From positions 23,874,052 to 23,938,051 of the forward strand of contig CM037783.1 of assembly GCA_021229015.1 (NCBI GenBank): a stretch of 64,000 nucleotides of DNA. Direction: 5' to 3'. The notes under the pieces are model-generated. The model saw only the letters and a program-made list of their open reading frames with translations. It was not told the DNA's origin and made no database searches. How positions within the stretch are numbered: the first letter of the stretch is position 1; the number at the start of each line of letters is the position of its first letter. Shown piece by piece: positions 1-12,603 of this stretch. The translations under genes were made by a program, and so were the position numbers. The stretch comes from Solen grandis. Taxonomy: Eukaryota > Mollusca > Bivalvia > Adapedonta > Solenidae.

Positions 1-429
1 GTTTCTCAGCTATTATTTAGATATTTTAAATTTGTCATTTTGTGTCATCAACATGCGTGCTGTGACCTGTATCTTGTTGCAAATTTACAGTTTTTCCCTT
101 CTTTCTGTTAAGAGAGAAAGATGTGAGTCGTGTTAGAAAATATAATTTCAGCTGACTAAAGGCATTTTATTTTTTACACTCAGAGTTTCCCTATTTAAAT
201 CATTGATTTTGAACCAGTTGGTCTATATTGGGTTTGATGCACTTAAATTTTACATGTTTTATAATGTGTTAAGAAAATACTTTGAAATAAAACATGAACA
301 AGTAGAACAGTACTGACCAACACTCATCTTCTTCAGCATTTTCCCCAGGATGGCTGTGATGAACTCCACTGGACACCGCTGGCAGTCCTCATATCATCTA
401 CAGGATCCCCCACATTGGCAGTTACTAAT

Positions 430-1001
430 GCTGTAACAATGTTTTTATAGTTTTTTTTCTTTCCTTTGCCATAGCAACCAGAGTTCTACATGGATCAAGT
501 TTATTTTAACAACTTTTGTGAAGGTTCACCCAAGGATCATTCCTGCCAAGTTCAATCAAATTCTGTCCAGCAGTTTCAGAGAAGATGTCATTTAAAGGTT
601 TCACTATATACATATATGGCAAATTAGCCCCACCCCTGGCAGCCATGTTTTTTTACGGATCGGAATATTTTTAGCAATCTTGGTAGATGGTTACCCAAGA
701 CACATCTGTACAAAAACATTTTGAAATCTGGCCAGTAGTTTTGAAGAAGATGATTTTTTAAGTTTTCATTTTTTTTTTCCATTGCCATGGCAACCAGAGT
801 TCCACATGGATCGAATTTATTTTAGCAACTTTTGAGAAGGTTTAGACAAGGATCATCCCTGCCAAGTTTAATCAAATTCTGTCCAGCAGTTTCAGAGGAG
901 ATGTCATTTAAAGCAAATTGTTGACGACGCACGACAATGGACGACAGACGCAGGGTGATCCTAATAGCTCACCATGAGCATGCTAAAAACAATATCCTAG
1001 G
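430..1001 (+). repeat. Modular bivalve repeat, family A (copy 1, left end unclear)
   Basis: This copy contains related units of about 155 bp, with CCATAGCAACCAGAG at 470 and CCATGGCAACCAGAG near 784 and a more diverged unit between them. It closes with GACGACGCACGAC, an AATAGCTCACC motif and GCATGCTAAAAA. The same units occur as a tandem array at 10.9-11.8 kb. The left terminus (AACAAGAGGGCC) seen in other copies is not visible, so the start is approximate. Confidence 0.6.
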
Positions 1002-1357
1002 TACTAGGATCTAATGAAATCGCATTAAAGGTAGACCCAAACTGACCATTGATTAGCAAAGGGAACAGAAATCTAATTTTGTGGATATAACCACAATATT
1101 TTCAAATTCAAATTGTTTTGAAACTCCTATTATGATAAGAAAATTTCAGTATCATTTCCTTATTAACATTCATGACTTAAAGGTCAATTTGAGATGACCT
1201 TCTAAGGGATGTTATTAGATCTTCATAAAGTAGAGCATTGGAGCAACTTTAAATGTGTCCATAGAACACAAATGCCCCTACCTAAGTGCTAAGTGATGTA
1301 TGGATGGACAAAGGCAAATCTATATGCCCCAACCCTAAAATAAGTGGTGGAGGCATA

Positions 1358-2010
1358 AACAAGAGGGCCAAGATGGCCCTAGATCGCTCACCTGAGAAAA
1401 GTATCATTCATTGCCTGTATAAAACAGATTGCTTAAGAATAAAGATGATGAGGTGAAACAATGTTCAGGAATTTTCTGACCCCATCCACAAAAGATATCA
1501 TCATGACAAACATTCTGCCAAAGTTTGAGGATGATTGGACCAAAAATGTTGTCCTCAGAGTATAAACAAGATTTTTCTAAGATTTGACCTACTGACCTAC
1601 TTTTCTGTCCAGCCCCACCCATGTTCGAGATATCATCATGACAAACAATCTGACCAAGTTTGAGGAAGATTGGATCAAAATTGTGGCCTCTAGTGTGTAA
1701 ACAAGAATTTTCTAAGATTTGACCTACTGACCTACTTTTTGATCCAACCTGACCCATTTTCAAAAGGGTTCAAGATATCAAAATTGTGGCCTCTAGTGTG
1801 TAAACAATATTGTTCTAAGATTTGACCTACTGACCTACTTTTTGATCCAACCTGACCCATTTTATTATCAAGACAAACATTCTGACCAAGTTTGAGGAAG
1901 ATTGGATCAAAATTGTGGCCTCTAGTGTGTAAACATCAAAATTGTTGACGGACGACGGACAATCAAGTATCCCAAAGGTTCACCCTGAGCTATGCTCAGG
2001 TGAGCTAAAA
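1358..2010 (+). repeat. Modular bivalve repeat, family A (copy 2, both ends present)
   Basis: It opens with AACAAGAGGGCCAAGATGG followed by GCTCACCTGA, and closes with GCTCAGGTGAGCTAAAA. GCTCACCTGA and TCAGGTGAGC form a short terminal inverted pair. Inside are repeated units of about 100-145 bp containing GACCTACTGACCTAC and CATTCTGACCAAGTTTGAGG. A GACGGACGACGGAC stretch precedes the right end. The apparent 119-aa reverse-strand reading frame over 1404-1763 follows the repeat units and is not a gene. Confidence 0.75.
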
Positions 2011-2154
2011 AACCTACCTATGAAGTTTCATGTTGATACCTCTTATAGGTTTTAAGTTATGCTCCAGACAAACTTTGGGATGGATGGAAGTATGTACGTA
2101 CATACGTAAGTACAAGGCAAATCTGTAGTGGTGGGGGCTTAAAAACGAAGGGCT

Positions 2155-2280
2155 GAGCTTAATGAGATTGTAACATACAACTGGATCCAGAGGTTGTTGG
2201 GTCCAACCCCAATGGAAGCAAGGATTTCTCATGACCTTCCCAGACGCAAAGTACTGGTCCAACTCAGAAACTTTTGAGGG
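2155..2280 (+). repeat. tRNA-derived SINE fragment, family 3
   Basis: A degenerate tRNA B-box-like segment (GGTTGTTGGGTCCAACCCC) is followed by a conserved tail, CATGACCTTCCCAGACGC and AAAGTACTGGTCCAAC. The same tail follows the tRNA-like heads at 2.8, 31.0 and 37.8 kb in this window. Confidence 0.6.
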
Positions 2281-2804
2281 ACATTTGTGGTCAGTTTCAA
2301 TAATATTTTCCCAATCAATGTAAAATATATAAGTTCTAATTAAAAACTAGGGCTGGGTATTTCCAAGCTGCTTCCATTACTAGACCAGCAATAAATGCAA
2401 GATAGAAATAGCTGACATTATATAGAGAACCATCACATAAAACATTTTAAAATTGAGGAATAGTTTGTCCAATAACATCAAACAATATTTTATCTAGATC
2501 TTACAATGTTCAAACAAAGTTGCTTAGGCGTTAAAAAAAAAAAAAAAAATTCTGTGTTTCAGGCAACCCAAACCTACCTAACCTAACCCTCCAACCCTAA
2601 AGTTTTTAGCGGTTGTTTTTAGCATCCATTTGGAAACCGCTGTTTTCCATGATTCAGTCACTGTTATGAATTAACAAAAAAGTAAAAAAAAAAAATCAAT
2701 CCTGACCCTACCTAAAGTTTAAACTTCATTTATTTTTAATTGATTATGAAAAAAGTTTAATCATGGGTCTGATGGAGACCTATATGGGAATTATTATGGG
2801 AAGA

Positions 2805-2910
2805 AACCAGGTGTATGGATGGGCAACCACAACTGTGGATTCAAAGATTGCGGGTTCGAACCCCATCAGAACAAGTATTGTTCATGACCTTCCTTGGCAC
2901 AAAGTACCGG
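2805..2910 (+). repeat. tRNA-derived SINE fragment, family 3
   Basis: It has a clean B-box (GGGTTCGAACCCC at about 2850) and the family tail CATGACCTTCCTTGGCAC with AAAGTACCGGTC. The short reading frame over this stretch is the SINE, not a gene. Confidence 0.65.
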
Positions 2911-2949
2911 TCTACTTGAAAATGATATTGCTGTTACACTTCAATATCA

Positions 2950-3135
2950 TGCTGTAGATATGTGGTATGATACCACACCCAGTCACATTATCCTGACACC
3001 GGGTCAACCAGTCCTGCAACTACCCTTATATGCTGAGTGCCAAGCAAGGGAGCTATAACAGTACCATTTTTTACGTCTTTGGTATGTCACGGCCAGGGAT
3101 CAAACCCATGACCTCTCGCTCCCGAGGTGGATACC
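2950..3135 (-). repeat. tRNA-derived SINE, family 1 (reverse, 3' part missing)
   Basis: Read on the minus strand it starts with a tRNA-like head (CACCTCGGGAGCGAGAGGTC, then GGGTTTGATCCC). The family-1 body follows: GACATACCAAAG, a TAGCTCCCTTGC segment, TTGCAGGACTGGTTG and CAGGATAATGTGACTGGG. It matches the copies at 41.6 and 47.0 kb. Confidence 0.7.
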
Positions 3136-4260
3136 AAATTTAAGTGATTTTTTTTTTTTTTTTTAAAATACAGCATATAATATATGCATACGTAAGTACG
3201 TATATATACATACATAGACACACATTTATATACATATATAGATAGATCTATAATTAAAGTCTCTGACCCTCAAAATCCTATTCTCCCTATCAAACAAAAA
3301 CTTACTTAATAACACCAGACAGATTATTCCATTGTATAATTAATTCATTTTTGCCTAAAATATTCATTGTTTCCATTACAGTTTTATACTGGTTATTAAG
3401 AAAAGGTCTTACCCCAATAATGTTGGTAAAGTTCCCTTTGTCTTGCATTTTCATGAATATAAAAAGCAAATTAATGGCAACATGTTTTCTGTCTTTTTAT
3501 CCTAATATAAAAGTATCAGCAGACAAAATATTTAGAATACTGTCTTGATCAAAAAACAATTGTTGAATAAAATTCTGAATTACAGAGCAGTGCCAGGGCA
3601 AATGTTCAACTGTTTCAGAATCATCTTTACAAAAGTACATTTAGGATTATCTTTATAGTTTATTTTAATACAGGTCAGTCTTACCAAATATCTGTGAATT
3701 ATTCTGTATTGGAACCATTGTATATAAGAGTCTTTTGTAAGTGTAAAAGGTAATGAGAAAATAGTTTTCCAGTCAGACTTTGGTATATTTACTCCAAATT
3801 TTTTGTGCCATGTTTCAATACATTTTGGCACAGAATTTGTTCTGGTAATTATATCATACATTTGTTTGTGCCGACCTTTAATGTGTTTAGAATATTAAAA
3901 TAATGAGGTAATAAAGGTCTGCACTTTTTCTTTCGATACATTTTATATGTTTTAATGTATGATGTAAATGAGTTTAAAACACCTTGGAAAGTCAGAAAAT
4001 CTGTTTTTATTTTGTACATTTTTTCACTATTAGGGGGTAAAATATTAAGTCATATAAGGCGAAGATGCTTTTTTGGATGTCTATATTAATTGTTTTATAC
4101 AAACATAAATTTGATATTATTCTGTACTCTAAAAGGATCTCAGCTCAGGTTAATATTTAACAAGGTTTTTATGAGGGTTTATAGGAATATAGTTTACCAT
4201 TTTTGAAAAAGGTGAAGAATATTTATTTTGTTATTACTTGGAACTGTTGATTTGGGAGCT
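3136..4260. other. AT-rich stretch, no gene recognised
   Basis: It holds a poly-T tract near 3150, imperfect TA/GTA runs at 3170-3260 and otherwise unstructured AT-rich DNA. Reading frames of 65 and 93 codons have low-complexity composition and no recognisable motif. Confidence 0.5.
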
Positions 4261-4261
4261 C

Positions 4262-4385
4262 TTTGCAATGTAGTATGAAAGACTTGACTTGACTGCTTGA
4301 GTTTACCGTCGCTTCTAAAGTATTTCAGTCATATAGTGACGTCCTGCTAATTACAGGTGGAGGAAGACCCGAAATAAATAATGTC
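4262..4385 (-). repeat. SINE family 2, 3' fragment (reverse)
   Basis: On the minus strand it reads TCTTCCTCCACCTGTAATTA, then TCATATAGTGAC-related sequence and GACTGAAATACT. It ends in the TCAAGTCAAGTC tail. It is the 3' part of the SINE seen in full at 5985-6210. Confidence 0.6.
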
Positions 4386-5984
4386 ACAATTGAAGGACAG
4401 TCTGCCCAACACCTTTTAAAGTTGATACCTTATCCAAAATTTATAGACTTTAATGTTTATCATATGGTTCTTGTAGATCGTCCCTTACAGTTTAGCCTGA
4501 GGACACAAAAGTCCTCAGTTGACGTGTGTCGCCACGAGGAGGCACTGTATAGGGCTTGACCATGGAGAGGCTATATACTGGCGGGAGAGACTAATGCTCT
4601 CTTTTCACCAGAAACTGGCTAGCCAGAGGTGGAGGCTGAAGCACACCAGACGCGTCACATGGCCCATTTTGACACACACACAATTGCTCAGAAACTAGGG
4701 GACGTTATCAATCGAAAATGATATCTGTGAACCCCAAACACAGAGAACTCTTGAACTTTTATTTCTGAACATTGTGTGCCACTTTTTCAGACATTGGCAG
4801 GTCTATGAAATAGCTGAAGAGGAAACATATAATATAATGAAGAAACAAAACACACAAAAAAAGAAAAATAGATAAAAACAAAAATATGAAGAAAACAAAA
4901 AGGAAACGAAAAAAAAAACTGAAAAAAAAAAAAATATATATATTGGTATATTGGTTCACGCCATCATCTTTCGTCTGTACCATGCATGGTACCTCCAAAA
5001 TAGCACATCAGACGACCTGAAATATCCCAATAATCTAAACACCATTGTAATATTCCCTAAATCATATTAAGAAAAGTAAATTTTAAACAAAGAAAATTCA
5101 AATTTGCTTCCTTGGGCCAAGCCACTTTTGATGCCAGGGACATACTTTGAACAGACTTGGAAGAGGTCCACTAAGCCATGTTACACACCAAATACCAGGA
5201 CTTGTGGTTTCTGACAAGAAAATTGTTCTTTTTTTTGAGATGTAAGTCTATACATGGGCTATAACTCCTAACTGAATTGCCTGATATCATCCATAATAAA
5301 ACTCAGCCAAGAGATTATGATCAAAAACATCTGAAAAGACTGAAAGAGTATGTACAAAGTGAAATCAGGCATTCCTTTATCATTTAAGGGCCATAATATA
5401 TTGAATACTAGAAGTTGTTTGTTTAAGATACAAACGAAACGCTTTCTTTTTGCTTATTACAAGTGTAATTGAAGATATAAATTAATACAAAGAAATGAAA
5501 TTATGATGCTTAATAATGGAAGATTTAATATGTAAACATCATTATCATTAATCATTATACTTATGATAAAAAATAAGCTATATTATTTTTTCATTTTTAT
5601 CTTCTCAAGATGATATTGAAAAGCATAAATATGGACTTTTGATGATGCAATCATGCAGAAAAAAAAAAAAAAAAATTCAAGATAAGACTATCCTCAAGAA
5701 TTTTTTTCTTATGTTATCGATTTAAAAGATTTTTTATTCTTTATTTAATATCTATTTCTTTGTAAGCATGTGACTTAACAAATATTCATTGTATTTTGTT
5801 CAATTAATTGAAATTGTAAAAAAAAGATAACTTTGAAATCCATGACTTTCAGCCTTTAAATGAATGAGTTTTACATTTGCATAACTATCATGGGAAGAGA
5901 ATGGAAAAAAAATAGATGGAAATAATGGCAGAGGTGTAAGCAAAATCATGAAAATGATTTCTTATTTTTATCAAAATCATGTTG
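4386..5984. other. Intergenic, no gene recognised
   Basis: A GC-richer patch at 4490-4680 reads like an unplaced repeat fragment. The rest is AT-rich with poly-A runs at 4905-4935, 5658-5675 and 5818. No motif or splice pattern supports a gene. Confidence 0.45.
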
Positions 5985-6210
5985 CTGACTTTAAACACTC
6001 ACTCAGCCCCTCACCGCATGGGTTCGTATCCCGGCAGGGTCTTTCTGATTTTCATGTGAGAAAGCCTTTAAGCTGGCTTGCGGTAGGTTGGTGGATCTAC
6101 CCGGATGCCTCCAAGCTATTCGGGGTCTTCCTCCACCTGTAATTAGCTGGATGTCGCTATATGACTGAAATACTGTCAAAGCGACAGTAAACTCAAATAG
6201 TCAAGTCAAT
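5985..6210 (+). repeat. tRNA-derived SINE, family 2
   Basis: The truncated tRNA-like head contains GGGTTCGTATCCCGGCAGGG, followed by the family body: TTTCATGTGAGAAAGCC, GCTGGCTTGCGGTAGGTTGG and TCTACCCGGATGCCTCC. It ends with GACTGAAATACTGTCAAAGC and TCAAGTCAA. The same order occurs at the right edge of the window (63840-64000). Confidence 0.75.
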
Positions 6211-6800
6211 TAGCATAACAAGAGTCTTGAAACTTTCAACAATTCATTTGCTTTATATATTGGCTTATTTTTACAGATTTAGAAAAAAAAACGCTATGAA
6301 CCGCTTTAGAAAACATAAAAAATCGATTGGTAGATATACATGTATGTGTCATTTTCTTCAGGGTTATGGAAAGCCGTGATAGCAAATGCAATAAGTTATC
6401 CGTATAAGTTTTCTGGTATTCTTGAAAAAAAAGAAAGAAGACCTCTGGGCCGATATGCATTCCGATTTTCATGCTTCTAACATATCAGGTGTAACATTAA
6501 AAGGTATTTTTCGGACCAAAGTTCAAAACTAGGTTTTGTCATGAAATCTTCGTATTTTCGAATATGGAAATTTGCCAAGGTCTGTGAAAATATCATGACA
6601 GTCTGATCAGAAATGAAGGCTCCAGAGCTCGAACAAACTTTTGGAGGTGACGTCAATCTGACATCATTTGACGTCATTGATAATTGAATACACTTGATTT
6701 TAAAAATTCATACTTTTTTGTCGAGGCAGTTTAATTTTCATGTTGCTTGGACACTGGCAACATATTTAAATTAACTCTTGAATTAGGTTGGAATATTAAT
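6211..6800. other. Intergenic, nothing recognised
   Basis: This is AT-rich DNA with two short reverse-strand frames (78 and 66 codons) that show no motif. Confidence 0.45.
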
Positions 6801-6804
6801 AATA

Positions 6805-6935
6805 ACTAGAACCGCAAGCGGTATCTTGGTTTTCGCTTTTAACCTAATCAACTTGAACACTTTATTTCAACTCAGCCACAATTTTTAATATGAAACAGAA
6901 CGCAAAGGTTTTTTTAAACCTACTCTCATTTGCAT

Positions 6936-6966
<31 letters not shown>

Positions 6967-8957
6967 TGCTGAAAACCGCATTTCAATTAGACTTTAACGT
7001 TTTGAGTTATAGGCAAAAGAGTGATTTTAAGCAAAGCGCCCTCTAGCGGCAAAATGAGAAAAAAAATGATAAAAATTTTACAATTAGGTACCTAGAAATG
7101 CAGCAAATAGTTCAAACAAGTATATAAGTCGCACTAATCGAACATTCTTTTTCTTATATATCACAATTTTAAGCATAAAAACTGAATAACAATTATTCCA
7201 AAAAAGGATCAAACTTTGGATTGCCGTAAAATGAAAAGATCAAGTCCGATCTTCAAAAACTAAACATTATACGAAAGAATTATTTAGAACTAATAATTTT
7301 GTTCATATACTCTCAATGAAATATTTTTAGATTTGGAGCACTTTGGGGCCGAATAAAAACACAATAATCGTAATATGACCTTGACCTTTTCAAATTTCTT
7401 TTAATTTATTTATTGTGAGGCCCTTTCAAACATAACAATACATATTGTGTGAAAATATCATGAAGAATGAACAGAAAATAAAGTCAGGAGCGACAAAAAC
7501 ATGTTTTTGAAATTTTAATTTTTCCTAAAATTTAGTGAAGCTTGACCTTTTTCTAGAGGACAAACCATGCATTTCTTAAATTCGCCACCCCATATATTTT
7601 GTGCGTATATGTCTTGCAAATCATTTGCAGCAAACAGAATTCTTCCATCTGATTTCTAACAAAAATGGATAGGTTTTTCGTAGACCTACCCTCATTTGCA
7701 GTTTTTTTTTACGAGATTCGAACTTTCAACCTTCCGTTACTAGCTCAAAAAGTTTCAGCCACTCATACCTAGAAACTTTCATATTTTATTAGGCTACCAA
7801 CAAGGAACATAATTCAATTAACCGCATTTGGATCAGGCTTCAACTTTTTTAGTTATAAGCAAAAGAATGATTTCAAGAAAAGCGCCCCCTAGCGGCAAAA
7901 TGAGATAGAAAATTGATTAAAATTTTACTGTTTGGTACCTAGCAAAGCAGCAAATAGTTCAATCAAGTATACTAGTCGCACAAGTCAAACTTTTTATTCT
8001 TGTGTATCAGAATTTGAAGCATAAAACCTGATTTACAATTATTCCAAAAAAGGATCAAACTTTGGACTGCCGTATAATGACCAAATCAAGTCCGATCTTC
8101 AAAAACTAAACATCACTGGAAAGAGCTCTTTAGGAACTAAAACTTTTGTTCATATACTCCCAATGAAATATCTTTAGTTTTGGAGCTATTTGTGGCCGAA
8201 TAAAAACACAATAATCGTAATATGACCTTGACCTTTTCAAATTTCTTTTAATTTTTTTATTGTGAGGCCCTTTCAAACATAACAATACATATTGTGTGAA
8301 AATATCATGAAGAATGAACAGAAAATAAAGTCAGGAGCGACAAAAACATGTTTTTGAAATTTTAATTTTTCCTAAAATTTAGTGAAGTTTGACCGTTTCT
8401 AGAGGACAAACCACGCATTTCCTAAATTCGCCACCCCATATATTTTGTGCGTATATGTCTTGCAAATCGTATGCAGCAAACAGAATTCTTCTATCTGATC
8501 TCTAACAAAAGTGGGAAGGTTTTTCGTAGACCTACCCTCATTATTTCACTTTTTTCCAAGGTTCGAACATTCAACCTCTCCTAGAACAATTTTTTTCCCG
8601 TACTCGATGATGAGATTTCCATTATATTTGATTGGGCTGTCAACAAGGAAGATTATGTAAAAAACCGCATCTGAATCAGGTTTCAAATTTTTGAGTTATT
8701 AGCAAAACAGTGATTACATGCATTGCGCCCCCTAGTGGATAAATCAGAAACAAAAGTGAAAAGTTTGACCATTTAGGCACATGTTCAGATAAAGATGACT
8801 CCATGCCCAAAATTTCATAGCTGTAGCTTTTTTCATCTGGCCGCTAGGCTGGACACAAAAATGGGTGGAATTGGAAAAATAATAAAAATAAAAAAAAAAA
8901 CAAATCAACAGAAGAAGAACAATAGGTTTTCGCCCTGCAGAGGCGAAAACCTAATAA
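6805..8957 (+). repeat. 2.1-kb modular element with 847-bp tandem units and terminal hairpin
   Basis: It opens with ACTAGAACCGCAAGCGG and TTGGTTTTCGC, and closes with a hairpin TAGGTTTTCGCCCTGCAGAG paired to GCGAAAACCTA at 8923-8953. Two long units and a third partial one are stacked: GCGCCC(T/C)CTAGCGGCAAAA is at about 7036 and 7884, and GCGCCCCCTAGTGG is at about 8725. ACAATAATCG lies at 7361 and again at 8208, a period of 847. The two full units are almost identical over their central 250 bp. No transposase is encoded, so this is non-autonomous or satellite-like. Confidence 0.75.
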
Positions 8958-9249
8958 GAAGAAGAAGAATAAACATAACAAACCCTATACGTTTTCTGCA
9001 AGTTTGCGGAAAGCCGTAATTACCTGTGTTTGAATATATGTGTGTTTCAAAAATGATTGAAATTCTTGTTTCAAATATGTAAAAAAAATTATTTACTGAA
9101 CCCACCTTGAGCATAGTCATCCATAATCGTGGAACCAGTGTGAAGGACCATTTTCTCTGCCACCAATTTATGTGCCTGTGTATGTATTTTGTTTCCCCAC
9201 AAAGACAGACTATACTAACTTAGAATTGTTCACATGTCATTTACAATCT

Positions 9250-9570
9250 ATTTCAATATAACACCACTAGAACAGATTTTGCCCCACTCCATAAGTATTT
9301 AGAAACAGGGGGTGAGCTGGACTTTCCAGTTATACGTATGGAGACCCCAAATATATGAAAATATACTTCACTTGAACAGATTTTGCCCAACTTAATAAGT
9401 AGTAAGAAACAGGGGATGAGCTTGATATTTCAGTGACTACGTATAAAACCCAAACCTATGAGAATATAACACCACTAGAACAGATTTTTCCCACTTCATA
9501 AGGGGGTTTTGGGTCACCCCTTGTTTCAGTGACTACGTATGAAGACCCCAAATCCAAGAAAATATAGCTC
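9250..9570. repeat. Tandem repeat of about 104 bp, three units
   Basis: GAACAGATTTTGCCC-like starts recur at about 9270, 9374 and 9478. Each is followed by CATAAGTA or a similar word, GAAACAGGGG, and a TACGTATGAAGACC-type block. The units are moderately diverged. Confidence 0.65.
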
Positions 9571-9599
9571 TTCTTTCAATAAGCCGAGTCTAAATTACA

Positions 9600-10890
9600 G
9601 GACATCAAATTATGTATATTTTAGATTCTGCTTATGAAGGAAATGATTGTCTGACTTCCCCACTTTTTAATAGTTTGCAGTTGTAGTTTGTAAAATCCTA
9701 AGTAAGTGCAGTCTAGTTTCCTGTGGAAAATCTGACTGTGGCATTTTTTTACACCAGAAATTGTTGAAGCAAACTTTAACACTTCATCTGACTGGAGGAA
9801 TTGATTGGTATTAACCATACCACTGTTGGCACCATTAGCACTATAATATAGAAACATAATTTTCTGTTACAACATTTGTAAACATACAAAACAAAGAGAA
9901 AGGATAGATGAATGTTAAAAAGTAAAGTAACCTTAAAGAAAATATGAATAATTCATATTTTTTATAAATAGTTGATATTCTAATTCTACAATTGCTCTTT
10001 ACTAGTTTTAATGCATCTAAAAGAATCATGACGTCAATTGATTTAAATGATTCCATACTTCATTTCATTCTGTATTTCAGAGTACAACAATGCAATAAAA
10101 GCATAAGTTCTGATTATTTTGAAAGCCAAGAAATAAGTTTGCATGCATTTGTTTTTTTATTTTGTTTTTACATCAACTTTCTGTTCTAATAAAAAAAACT
10201 TGAAATGATTCTAATATTTTATGGATTTAACAACAATACTTATAAATACTAACAAACTTACAAGGGGCATATCGGAACAGACCACACTTTCATCTGTACC
10301 ATTGTGGGGATGGTGCATGGTACCATCTAATGACCAATCAAGCTGATCTGAACAGTATCAAGGTCATTTGGGTAGTTGAACCATCTCGCATCATCCCGAT
10401 CCTCTGTGAATAGAGATGTAAAATTTAAAAGCTGTGATAATCTTTAAAGCATAAAGCAGCTTGTTCACAAAAGTTCATTGACTATGAATTTGTTTATTTT
10501 TAACAATCTGTATGTATTACACCCTATAAAAACCCATCTACAGATTGCATGGTCCCATAATGCAACATTCTGTGAGTGTAAACAAGAGCTGTCAGAGGAC
10601 AGCACAGTCGATTATTCCAGCACATTGACTGTATATTGAATCCTTATCCTGATCTGCAGATAATTCATTCTTCTTTTAAATTTCAACATAATCATTATTA
10701 AGTATCCTAGTATTTTTCCCATATAGTAATGTAAATGCCAACATTGGGACAAGGTAGAATTATGGTTCTTGGTCACATCTCTTCTAGTCACCATCATATT
10801 CTATATGAGTATTTTAAGTTTCAAGTCAATACCTTGAACATTTTTTAAAATAAGGCTACAGACAAAAATCATAATAAAATAAAGAGAATA
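9600..10890. other. Intergenic, no gene recognised
   Basis: AT-rich sequence with short frames on both strands, none with a recognisable motif. Confidence 0.45.
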
Positions 10891-10892
10891 AA

Positions 10893-11807
10893 CAAGAGGC
10901 CCAAGGGCCATAAACGCTCACCAGTGTAAATCAGCATATTCAAGATGATTTTTTCTATAAGGAAATCAAATGACAAACCAGAGTTTTCAATTATTTTTTC
11001 TATTTGTTGCCATGGCAACCAGAGTTCTTCATGGATGAACTTTATTTGAGCAATTTTTGTAGAGGCCCTTATCAAATTCTGTCCTGCGGTTTCAGAGGAG
11101 ATGATTTTCAAAGTTTTCAATTAGTTTTTCTATTTGTTGCCATGGCAACCAGAGTTCTTCATGGATGAACTTTATTTGAGCAATTTTTGTAGAGGCCCAC
11201 CCAAGGATCATACATGCCAAGTTTTATCAAATTCTGTCCTGCGGTTTCAGAGGAGATGATTTTCAAAGTTTTCAATTAGTTTTTCTATTTGTTGCCATGG
11301 CAACCAGAGTTCTTCATGGATGAACTTTATTTGAGCAATTTTTGTAGAGGCCCACCCAAGGATCATACATGCCAAGTTTTATCAAATTCTGTCCAGCGGT
11401 TTCAGAGGAGATGATTTTCAAAGTTTTCAATTAGTTTTTCTATTTGTTGCCATGGCAACCAGAGTTCTTCATGGATGAACTTTATTTGAGCAATTTTTGT
11501 AGAGGCCCACCCAAGGATCATACATGCCAAGTTTTATCAAATTCTGTCCTGCGGTTTTAGAGGAGATGATTTTCAAAGTTTTCAATTAGTTTTTCTATTT
11601 GTTGCCATGGCAACCAGAGTTCTTCATGGATCAACTTTATTTGAGCAATTTTTGTAGAGGCCCACCCAAGGATCATACATGCCAAGTTTTATCAAATTCT
11701 GTCCAGCGGTTTCAGGGGAGATGTCTTTTAAAGCAAATTGTTGACGACGGACGACGGGTGATCCCAATAGCTCACCCTGAGCACTTCGTGCTCTGGTGAG
11801 CTAAAAA
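10893..11807 (+). repeat. Modular bivalve repeat, family A, with 155-bp tandem array
   Basis: The left end is AACAAGAGGCCCAAGGGCC followed by GCTCACCAGTG. The right end is GACGACGGACGACGGG, AATAGCTCACCCTGAGC and GGTGAGCTAAAA. Between them CATGGCAACC occurs at 11011, 11141, 11296, 11451 and 11606. The last four starts are spaced exactly 155 bp apart, while the first unit is shortened to 130. Adjacent units differ at only a few bases, so the array has expanded recently or been homogenised. Confidence 0.8.
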
Positions 11808-12600
11808 TGGGACCAGTTAGAGTTAAACTGAGATAAGTCGAGAACAGGAAAAGGTAATATCGTCGGAGGTCCTCACTGCGTCCCTGTCCTAACTCCGCCA
11901 CCTTCCTTTTATTTATCGTAGTCTCACTAGATTTTATCACAAGCATAAGTGACTGAGATTTTTTTTACTAAGTTTCTGTAAATAAACTCAGATGATTTTT
12001 GTACGAAATTTTGATTCAAACAGATACTTATTGTAAATTTTATCTCGCACCACTTTTTTTTTGGGGGGGGGGGGGGGGGTCAATGTGAATTTGATAGAAT
12101 TAATTGGTACGTGAACAGTTTCTATTCTATGTATTTTATTTACATTGCATTTCCTAATTAAATCTTAGAGGGGCACAGTTGGGCACTCGAGGATATGGTT
12201 GACTAACCAGTTTTCGGGGTATAACAAGTTTTCGGGGTATTTTACCTTTACACCGTTTGCGCGTGAAAGCGTGATATGACGAGTTGTTTTCGCTGTCCCA
12301 AATGATCAAAACAAATGTCAGCCATGCTCTAATATTCAAATTCAGACATCATGTGACTTCTTTTGTGAATTCGTTTTACATACAGGTCCAATTCATTAAA
12401 ATCTTGAACTCGTATTTGAATAGCCATTTTGTAGATCAAACTTGTCTGAATTATTCAAATTTACATATTTTCAAATAAAAAAAACATTTATAGTTTTTAT
12501 TTAAGTTAATACACCTTACATGTTTAGTATTTTGCGCAGAAAGCAAACTAAACGTTATCAATTACCCAGATAATAAGTCACATGATGGCTTAATTTAAAT
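11808..12600. other. Intergenic, nothing recognised; G homopolymer
   Basis: It contains a run of about 16 G at 12063-12079 preceded by poly-T, and AT-rich sequence. No coding signal. Confidence 0.45.
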
Positions 12601-12603
12601 TAA

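Noticed and set aside
1404..1763. 119-codon reverse-strand frame with internal repeats
   Set aside because: It lies wholly within a non-coding family-A modular repeat.
10893..11807. CRISPR-like regular spacing
   Set aside because: The 155-bp period consists of contiguous identical units with no spacers, and the genome is animal.
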